This document shows positions 58,057 to 64,000 of a stretch of DNA of 64,000 bases, in pieces. Numbering within the stretch: position 1 is the first letter of the stretch; every line of letters begins with the position of its first letter. A program made the translations under genes and the position numbers. Below the pieces are notes generated by a model. The model did no database searches, was not told the DNA's origin, and was given only the letters and a program-made list of their open reading frames with translations. This DNA is from UBA2166 sp964463965 (GTDB lineage Bacteria; Nitrospirota; Nitrospiria; Nitrospirales; UBA2166), in the NCBI GenBank assembly GCA_964463965.1, contig CAYXED010000002.1, positions 62,001-126,000 of the forward strand, written 5' to 3'.

Positions 58057-59526
58057 CTATCCCAGTGTTATAGCAATTAATTTCATGAAATAGTCGGGGT
58101 AGATGCCGAATGCAATGGTGCCAGTAGCGGTAATGATTATTGGAACAACAATTGCTGGTGGAGCTTCCTTAATGCCGTCTTGCTTTTCTGTTGAGGGAAT
58201 AGTGCCGAAATAGGCTTTGTATACAATAGGGAAGAAATAGGTAGCGTTTAATACTGTGCTCAGGAGCAATATGCCAACAAATATTAGTTGTTGTGCTTCA
58301 ATTGCACCCAGTGCGATGTTCCATTTTGACACGAATCCTGCAAATAGGGGTACCCCTATCATACTCAGTGAGCCAATGGTAAATGCAGCCATGGTGTAGG
58401 GCATTTTTTTTGCTAGTCCACCAAGTTCACTGATTAAAGTTTTGTGTGCAGCGGCATATATTGCACCTGCACAGAAGAAGAGTGTAATTTTTGAAAAAGC
58501 ATGATTGGCGATGTGAATTATTCCACCTGCCATTGCAGTTGGTGTAAGGAGCGCAGCGCCAAGAATTACGTATGAGAGTTGGCTGACAGTTGAGTATGCA
58601 AGACGAATTTTTAGGTTGTCTTGGGCCAAGGCATATGTTGACGCCCACAAGAGCGTTATGGAGGCGGCAATTGCGGTCCCAATTCCAAGATACAATTGCT
58701 GCATAAGGTCAGGGCCAAATACATCAAGAATTACGCGTAGAATTGAGAATACGCCAACTTTCACGACGGCAACAGCATGTAATAGAGCGCTCACAGGTGT
58801 GGGGGCAACCATAGCTGCTGGGAGCCAACCGTGAAATGGCATGATTGCAGCTTTTGCAAGTCCTGCAATAAACAAAATATAAATAATTATTAGCATTGTC
58901 GAAGAAACATCGGTATTAGCAAAGATGCCACCTCGTTGAAATTCAAGCGTTCCAGTGATGGTGTAAGTGAGAACGATTGCACCTAGCAAAAATGTTTTTG
59001 ATGTTCCAACCAAATAGATTAAATATTTTTTGGCGCCTTCCCAGGCTTCTGTGGTTTCTTTGTGCATGACCAGTGGGTACGTAGAAAGACTTAGAATTTC
59101 GTAGAAAAGGAAAAGTGTAAAAAGATTAGCTGAAAACGCTACACCGATTGTTGACGACAATGCGAGTGCAAAGCAGGCATAAAACCGAGTCTGCGCATGT
59201 TCATTTAGTGATCGCATATATCCGATGGAGTATATGGTGGCAAGGATCCATAATAATGATGCAGTTGTAGCAAAAAAGAGTCCTAGTGCGTCCGCATGAA
59301 ACTTTAGACTGACTCCCGGAAGAAGGGTTATCAGGGTGAGCTCAATTGTGTTTCCTGCCAGTATTACAGGTGTCATGGATATGACTATCAAAAACTTTAA
59401 CGCTCCAGCGCTTAATGACCAAAATTCTCGAATGTTTGGGTTTTTCCGAGCAGCAATAATCAAGATTGTGCCTATGGCAGAGACAAGCACAGCAAGGAGT
59501 GGTCTGAGGGAAAGAAATGTATCCAT
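58057..59526 (-). CDS. MrpD-like proton-conducting antiporter subunit
   Basis: A 489-residue polytopic protein of the NuoL/M/N-Mrp superfamily. It keeps the main channel residues: Glu143 in LFLFYEILSLSTYPL, Lys225 in AGLAKAAIMPFHGWLPAAMVAPTPVSALLHAVAVVK (also His250, Lys256), and HIANHAFSKITLFF. The PTPVSALLHAVAVVK form is closer to Mrp/hydrogenase-type (MrpD, HyfB-like) subunits than to NuoM or NuoN. It follows nuoK after 124 bases and begins the pair of non-standard antiporters in this operon. Together with the next large gene it stands in for the single NuoL. Confidence 0.85.
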   Translation of the reverse strand: MDTFLSLRPLLAVLVSAIGTILIIAARKNPNIREFWSLSAGALKFLIVISMTPVILAGNTIELTLITLLPGVSLKFHADALGLFFATTASLLWILATIYSIGYMRSLNEHAQTRFYACFALALSSTIGVAFSANLFTLFLFYEILSLSTYPLVMHKETTEAWEGAKKYLIYLVGTSKTFLLGAIVLTYTITGTLEFQRGGIFANTDVSSTMLIIIYILFIAGLAKAAIMPFHGWLPAAMVAPTPVSALLHAVAVVKVGVFSILRVILDVFGPDLMQQLYLGIGTAIAASITLLWASTYALAQDNLKIRLAYSTVSQLSYVILGAALLTPTAMAGGIIHIANHAFSKITLFFCAGAIYAAAHKTLISELGGLAKKMPYTMAAFTIGSLSMIGVPLFAGFVSKWNIALGAIEAQQLIFVGILLLSTVLNATYFFPIVYKAYFGTIPSTEKQDGIKEAPPAIVVPIIITATGTIAFGIYPDYFMKLIAITLG

Positions 59527-59650
59527 ATGCAGCCGTTAACGTCTAGGGAGTAGTCTTACATAAAATGTATGAGGAGGTAGTAGTAAAAGCGCCAGTGAGT
59601 GTAATGATAGTTTTGTTGTTTGAGATGGTTTGGTGTGGCATTGGCTGTAC

Positions 59651-59953
59651 CTACCATTTCATCAGGTTAAATTCTTCAACATTTACAGTAGCGTATCCAC
59701 GATAGAGCGCAATGACGATTGCCAAACCAACTGCAACTTCTGCCGCAGCAATAGTAAGTACAAAAACAACAAAAACTTGTCCTGCTGCGTCCTGAAAATA
59801 GTGTGAAAATGCAACAAAATTGATATTTGCCGCATTAAACATAAGCTCAATAGATAGCAAAAGAATTATCAAATTACGTCTAATGAGGACTCCAACGGTT
59901 CCAATTGTAAATAAGACTGCACTCAATATGATGTAGGCAGATAATGGAACCAT
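59651..59953 (-). CDS. nuoK: NADH-quinone oxidoreductase subunit K
   Basis: A 100-residue, three-helix complex I subunit (MrpC-like). It shows the conserved pattern LFTIGTVGVLIRRNLIILLLSIELMFNAANINFVAFS, with the two membrane glutamates of the family at Glu36 (SIELMFNA) and Glu72 (IAAAEVAVGLAIV), which link the quinone site to the antiporter subunits. Ninety-one bases separate it from nuoJ upstream. Confidence 0.96.
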   Translation of the reverse strand: MVPLSAYIILSAVLFTIGTVGVLIRRNLIILLLSIELMFNAANINFVAFSHYFQDAAGQVFVVFVLTIAAAEVAVGLAIVIALYRGYATVNVEEFNLMKW

Positions 59954-60044
59954 TAGTGCCCCCTGTAATCCTTTAGTAGTGGCATGCAGTAGAGTCGGTT
60001 GGTTAACATATCAAGTGTTTTCTTACAATCGCATACCATTATTG

Positions 60045-60557
60045 TCAGGGTTCTTTGTCAAATACTTTTTCTTTTGCCAAAAAGATGGCACCTATCATGG
60101 CAACGAGCAATATAATTGATGCAACTTCGAATGGAAATAAATAGCGCGTGAAGAGAAGATGCCCTATCGACTCAGTGGTGCCAGGTAGAGGGTCAATTGT
60201 TTTTATAGAAGCAATATGGCCTTCTCCAAATGTCGACCCGCTTAGGATATAAATAATTTCCCCGATAAGCGCGAAGGCAAGTAGCAATCCTATGACCAGT
60301 TGCCGGTGATAGCCTTCCTCGGCTTTGACGTCGAGTAGCATTACCACAAACAAGTAGAGAACTAAGATTGCTCCCGCATATGCAATGACTTGCACGGCAA
60401 AGATAAACTCTGCGTCTAATAGGAGGTAAATCCCAGCAACGTGAAAAAATAGTACTAAGAGCGAAAGCGCGCTATAGATAGGCTTTCTGAGCCCTACGAC
60501 CATTAGCCCTGTGATAACTATCACTGCTGCAAAATATGAGAAAAGCACCACTGCCAT
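60045..60557 (-). CDS. nuoJ: NADH-quinone oxidoreductase subunit J
   Basis: A 170-residue complex I membrane subunit with five helices. The conserved TM3 segment is FIFAVQVIAYAGAILVLYLFVVMLLDVK. It is the first gene of this operon. The genes normally upstream (nuoA to nuoI) are not here; instead a 209-base divergent region separates it from the CorC-type gene. The membrane-arm end of complex I is therefore transcribed separately from its peripheral arm. Confidence 0.95.
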   Translation of the reverse strand: MAVVLFSYFAAVIVITGLMVVGLRKPIYSALSLLVLFFHVAGIYLLLDAEFIFAVQVIAYAGAILVLYLFVVMLLDVKAEEGYHRQLVIGLLLAFALIGEIIYILSGSTFGEGHIASIKTIDPLPGTTESIGHLLFTRYLFPFEVASIILLVAMIGAIFLAKEKVFDKEP

Positions 60558-60766
60558 ATGTGTAATCCCGTACCTACGTTAAAGTATGGGCATAATGACC
60601 CATTTTCGAACGTGAGACTATAGCAAAAAAGGTGCAGTAGAGGAAGGAAGAAAGAGAAAGTGATTACAAATACATCTTTCCAGGGGACTCTGAAGACATT
60701 TGACTGGTGAATGTTCTTGGCATATTTGCAACGTTCATGGGGTTTTGTTAGCATTTTGGTACACCT

Positions 60767-62092
60767 ATGTGGCTATTACTCTCAGCCATACTCATTCTTA
60801 TCCTGCTTAATGGCTTCTTTGCCTGCGCTGAGCTCGCAATTTTGAAGTCGAGGCGGGGTCGTATGCAGGACCTTTCCGAGAATGGGGATAGTGGCGCCAA
60901 GCTGGTTCTCAAGCTTCAGGAGAACTCTGACCGGTTTCTTGCGACCGTTCAGATAGGCATAACTGTAGTTGGGGCGACTGCGGCTGCGCTCGGAGGCGTT
61001 GGGTCCGTGGAGATGTTAAAACCAGCGATTCAACGTTTGCCAAGCGGGCTCTTTCAGCAACTTGCTGAGCCTTTAGCTGTGGGACTTGTGATTCTAACAA
61101 TTTCATACTTGTCTCTCGTCTTGGGCGAATTATTTCCAAAGTCCTTAGCCTTACGTAACCCGGAAAAGATGGCATTGTGGGTAGTTCGTCCGGTTCACCT
61201 GCTCTCAAAAGTTGTTGCTTCAGGGATCCGTCCTCTCACAGCTTCTAGTCAATTGCTATTGACAGTTTTTGGTCGAGTAATTCCTGAGGAGAAAGTTGCG
61301 GTGTCCGAGGAGGAGATTAAGCATTTAGTTGAGGAAGGGCTTGAGGAGGGTGTTTTTGACAAAACGGAACAAGACCTAATTCAAAGTGTTTTTGAGTTTA
61401 CTGATACTTCCGTCAAGGAAATCATTGTACCGAGGCCAAAAATTTATGCACTTTCATTAGATATGCCTATAGAAGAGGTTTTACGCTATATCGATGAACA
61501 AAAATTTTCGAGATATCCCGTTTTTGAGCAAGGGCTAAATAACTTGGTTGGTATACTCTACTACCGAGATCTTCTTGGAGTGATGGTTTCTGGGAACACA
61601 GTTAAAATTCCAGACTTGCTTCATCCTGTATATTACGTGCCAGAGACAATGAAGGTGAGCTTGCTTTTAAAAGAGATGCAACGCAGACGGGTTCATATGG
61701 CTATTGTAGTTAATGAACACGGCAGTGTTGAAGGTTTGGTCACTTTAGAGGATCTTATAGAAGAAATCGTCGGAGAGATTCATGACGAATATGATGATGG
61801 TGAGGATCAAGAAGTCGAACATCTTCAAGATGGCGCTCTTATAATTGATGCTGCATGTACTGCAGACGATCTTCGAGATCAATACGGCCTTCCTGTTCAA
61901 GAGTCTCCAGAGTATGAGACTCTTGGGGGATTTATGCTTGATCGGTTACAGAGTATGGCTCGAGGTGGTGATGTTATACAGCATGATGGGTATAAGTTTA
62001 CCGTTGTTGATATGGATGAACGTCGGATTAAGAAGGTGAAAGTGGAGAGAGAGCCGACAGATTCCTCAGTAATTCCAAAAGATGCGGCATAG
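60767..62092 (+). CDS. CNNM/CBS-pair/CorC_HlyC family membrane protein
   Basis: A 441-residue membrane protein. An N-terminal CNNM (DUF21) domain (about 1-195) includes FFACAELAILKSRRGRMQ and VLGELFPKSLALRNPE. A CBS pair (about 205-330) follows, with VPRPKIYALSLDMPIEEVL and VVNEHGSVEGLVTLEDLIEEIVGEIHDEYD, and a C-terminal CorC_HlyC transporter-associated domain (about 345-430, ETLGGFMLDRL). Proteins of this family (CorC/YtfL/MpfA) mediate magnesium efflux or other ion transport. The hemolysin name is historical. It is divergent from nuoJ and ends 18 bases from the convergent aminotransferase-family gene. Confidence 0.92.
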   Translation: MWLLLSAILILILLNGFFACAELAILKSRRGRMQDLSENGDSGAKLVLKLQENSDRFLATVQIGITVVGATAAALGGVGSVEMLKPAIQRLPSGLFQQLAEPLAVGLVILTISYLSLVLGELFPKSLALRNPEKMALWVVRPVHLLSKVVASGIRPLTASSQLLLTVFGRVIPEEKVAVSEEEIKHLVEEGLEEGVFDKTEQDLIQSVFEFTDTSVKEIIVPRPKIYALSLDMPIEEVLRYIDEQKFSRYPVFEQGLNNLVGILYYRDLLGVMVSGNTVKIPDLLHPVYYVPETMKVSLLLKEMQRRRVHMAIVVNEHGSVEGLVTLEDLIEEIVGEIHDEYDDGEDQEVEHLQDGALIIDAACTADDLRDQYGLPVQESPEYETLGGFMLDRLQSMARGGDVIQHDGYKFTVVDMDERRIKKVKVEREPTDSSVIPKDAA

Positions 62093-62110
62093 GGTTTTTT
62101 TTATCGTTTC

Positions 62111-62977
62111 TTATATTTCTGCTAGATAGCGGGCCATTCTTCTTCTAAATGCCTTATGAAGGCGTTCTGTCATGGGTCCAGGGCAGGCATCTCCAATCAT
62201 CCTGCCGTCGACCGTCAATACTGGCATGAGCTCCATTGATGTATTAGTGAGGAAGCATTCATCGGCTTCGTATAGTGAGTCAATAGTGAGTGCTTTCTGG
62301 TAGGAGATGATTTGTTCTTCTTTTGCCAAACTTAGAACCGTATTCCTAGTGATCCCCTCTAAAATTCCGCAAGATGTAGCAGGAGTAAAAAGAGTGCCAT
62401 TTTTTGTCAGAAAAATATTACTTGTTGTCGCTTCAGTTAGATGTCCGTGTTGATTGAGCATAATCCCATCAAAGGCACCTTTTTGTGTTGACTCAATTTT
62501 TGCAAGGATATTATTCAAAAAATTAAGAGACTTGATGCTTGGGGGAAGCGCATTAACTGAGTTTCTCTGTATGTCGAGTGTTACCAAAGAAACTCCTTGT
62601 TTGTACTGTGTGGCTGTGTAGGGGGTGTCATGTCTGGCTGTAATAATTATGGTAGGGGATTGACATGTGCTGATATCAAGACCAGGTGATCCTTCTCCTC
62701 GGGAAACTGTCACACGAAGTAATCCATTATCAAGAGTATTACGAACGACCATTTGTTTCAGAATTTCAGCAAACGCCTGTTTTGATTTTTTGATTGGGAG
62801 CATGATTATATGTGCAGAGTTAAATAGACGATCAAGGTGCTGCGATAACCAGAGTATATTGCCGTTATAGGCGCGCATAGTTTCGAATACACCATCTCCG
62901 TAAAGTAATCCTCTATCAAATACTGAAATGGTTGCATGTTTTTGGTCTACGAATTCACCGTTTAGATAGGTATACAT
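62111..62977 (-). CDS. Class IV PLP enzyme, probable aminodeoxychorismate lyase (PabC)
   Basis: A 288-residue fold-type IV PLP protein. The cofactor lysine is Lys149 in PPSIKSLNFLNN. Other marks are SVFDRGLLYGDGVFETMRAYNG and GHLTEATTSNIFL. This family includes branched-chain and D-amino-acid aminotransferases and PabC. Two bases separate it from the pabB/trpE-like gene, which favours PabC (4-amino-4-deoxychorismate to p-aminobenzoate, for folate). The sequence alone does not decide. LLRVTVSRGEGSPGL is common to several members of the family. Confidence 0.82.
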   Translation of the reverse strand: MYTYLNGEFVDQKHATISVFDRGLLYGDGVFETMRAYNGNILWLSQHLDRLFNSAHIIMLPIKKSKQAFAEILKQMVVRNTLDNGLLRVTVSRGEGSPGLDISTCQSPTIIITARHDTPYTATQYKQGVSLVTLDIQRNSVNALPPSIKSLNFLNNILAKIESTQKGAFDGIMLNQHGHLTEATTSNIFLTKNGTLFTPATSCGILEGITRNTVLSLAKEEQIISYQKALTIDSLYEADECFLTNTSMELMPVLTVDGRMIGDACPGPMTERLHKAFRRRMARYLAEI

Positions 62978-62979
62978 GA

Positions 62980-64000
62980 CTAGGTCCTGATTGCAGCAAA
63001 TAGTGCTTCTGCCTTGAGCAAGGTTTCTTCATATTCCCTTTCTGGTATTGAGTCCGCAACGATGCCTGCACCTACGCGAATATATCCACGATTGTCTTTG
63101 ATGATAAGCGATCGAATAAGAATATTGAGATCAAGGTCTCCTGCAAGACTTAGATACCCGACTGAGCCAGTATATGCTCCTCGAGTAGTAGATTCGAGTT
63201 CATCTAGAATTTCCATGCATCTAATTTTTGGAGCGCCAGTAATCGTTCCTCCTGGAAACATTGCTTGGAGAAGGTCAAAAGCATCTCGAGATGGTGATAG
63301 CTGACCCTGAATGGTCGAGACAATATGCTTAACATGGGAGCATTGCTCAATAGACATAAACTCGCTTGTTTGTACTGTGCCATAGCTGCAAACTCTTCCT
63401 AAATCATTGCGTTCAAGATCAACTAACATAACATGCTCTGCCCGCTCTTTAGCGTTGGTCAAAAGCTCTTTGTTGAGCTGTTGGTCAGCAATATGTGTTT
63501 TTCCTCGTTGGCGTGTTCCTGCAAGAGGGCGTGTTTCTGCAATTCGGTTTTGCAGTCGGACTAATCGTTCTGGGGATACACTTGCTATCGTGATGTCGTC
63601 GAACTCAATAAAGGCAGCAAATGGGGCAGGGTTGATTTCACGCAGTCTTTGGTACAAGGCATGAGAATCGTAGTTATTTAGATCTGCGATGAATTGCTGT
63701 GAAAGGTTGGCCTGATAAATATCGCCTGAGGTAATGTATTCTTGACATTTTTCGACTTGTCGAATGTATTCATTTTTAGAGTGTGTTGACGTAAAACGAG
63801 GTTGCGTTGTTGGAAGTGCTTTAAGTGGCGGTGCCGTGGTCTGTAAGCGGATTTTTATGTCTGCTAGCTTTTGGTTCCAGTTTGAGTAAAGGAGACTGAG
63901 TGGTTTGCTGGTGGTAAGATCTTTGGGAGGTGCAAAGATTACATGGAGTTGTTTTTTTAGGTGATCGATGGCGATGATTAGGTCCACAAAGATAAGATGT
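62980..64000 (-). CDS. pabB: Chorismate-utilising synthase component I, PabB/TrpE family (5' end outside window)
   Basis: The C-terminal about 340 residues of a chorismate-binding enzyme. Motifs are NEYIRQVEKCQEYITSGDIYQANLSQ, ERNDLGRVC, MFPGGTITGAPKIRCMEILDELE and VGAGIVADSIPEREYEET. A GTG at 63987 is in frame, but the coding sense continues to the window edge (HLIFVD before it), so the gene is cut. The neighbouring PabC-like gene argues for aminodeoxychorismate synthase. However, the residue in RPLAGTRQRG (63520-63522) is Ala where E. coli PabB has Lys (PIKGT), as in anthranilate synthases. The call PabB is therefore provisional. Confidence 0.8.
   Translation of the reverse strand, partial: HLIFVDLIIAIDHLKKQLHVIFAPPKDLTTSKPLSLLYSNWNQKLADIKIRLQTTAPPLKALPTTQPRFTSTHSKNEYIRQVEKCQEYITSGDIYQANLSQQFIADLNNYDSHALYQRLREINPAPFAAFIEFDDITIASVSPERLVRLQNRIAETRPLAGTRQRGKTHIADQQLNKELLTNAKERAEHVMLVDLERNDLGRVCSYGTVQTSEFMSIEQCSHVKHIVSTIQGQLSPSRDAFDLLQAMFPGGTITGAPKIRCMEILDELESTTRGAYTGSVGYLSLAGDLDLNILIRSLIIKDNRGYIRVGAGIVADSIPEREYEETLLKAEALFAAIRT

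Noticed and set aside
1..64000. Mobile elements, CRISPR arrays, prophage, tRNA or rRNA genes
   Set aside because: No transposase, integrase, regular spacer-repeat array, phage structural gene or recognisable stable RNA was seen on either strand by reading.

Overview
The window is a gene-dense, moderately AT-rich stretch of a Gram-negative bacterial chromosome. It carries about 57 protein genes, small gaps and many 4-base ATGA/GTGA overlaps. I recognised no rRNA, tRNA, CRISPR array, insertion sequence, integrase or prophage gene. Both ends cut a gene: mutS on the left and a pabB/trpE-family gene on the right. Lipoproteins, a periplasmic MsrA, FtsEX with an EnvC-like partner and a Tat-type lipoprotein signal show two membranes. 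The ffh-rpsP-rimM-trmD-rplS-rnhB order and the gene mix suit a proteobacterium-like lineage, perhaps a marine delta-like, SAR324-like or Nitrospinota-like group. That placement is inference; I cannot fix the taxon from sequence alone.

Layout. 1-7 kb: housekeeping genes (mutS end, scpB, a YrfG-type nucleotidase, phoH-ybeY-ftsY, hisS, a J-domain protein). 7-12 kb: a large FtsX-type ABC permease without its ATPase, a Tat/lipobox PHP phosphoesterase and a one-lobed Ski2-like helicase. 12.5-17 kb: sugar-nucleotide and envelope genes (manC, long-form rmlA, an epimerase, cysQ). 17-21 kb: a ClpS-like adaptor, two exported beta-propellers, a PAP2 phosphatase and transaldolase. 21-32.6 kb: a long run of SRP, ribosome, tRNA-modification and division genes (ffh to ctpA), then a GroES-like protein, an HbpS/GlcG-like protein, ftcD and a [2Fe-2S]-type ferrochelatase. 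32.6-45.6 kb: an exported FKBP, RhlE, DUF1015, a Sel1 protein, typA, msrA, a small regulator, an ankyrin protein, a betaine-type ABC importer and Uup. 45.8-53 kb: an exported eukaryote-like cyclophilin, fhs, egtD, prfC, a small conserved protein and selO. 53-60.6 kb: a complex I membrane arm of unusual composition. 60.7-64 kb: a CorC/HlyC-type protein and a pabC-pabB-like pair.

The strongest second-look items are: (1) the nuoJ-K-(MrpD-like)-(2-TM protein)-(NuoL-like)-nuoM-nuoN operon, with four antiporter-type subunits, one lacking the usual TM7 lysine; (2) an FtsE whose Q-loop, signature and H-loop are all altered, beside an EnvC-like protein without zinc ligands; (3) Ffh with altered G3 and G4 motifs; (4) a ferrochelatase keeping all four cysteines of the actinobacterial-type cluster; (5) a cyclophilin resembling secreted eukaryotic cyclophilin B, with two strong ribosome-binding-site/start pairs; (6) mutually exclusive RNA stems in the long leader of rhlE. 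No single cluster looks like a wholly new system. The modified complex I and the altered FtsEX module come closest.
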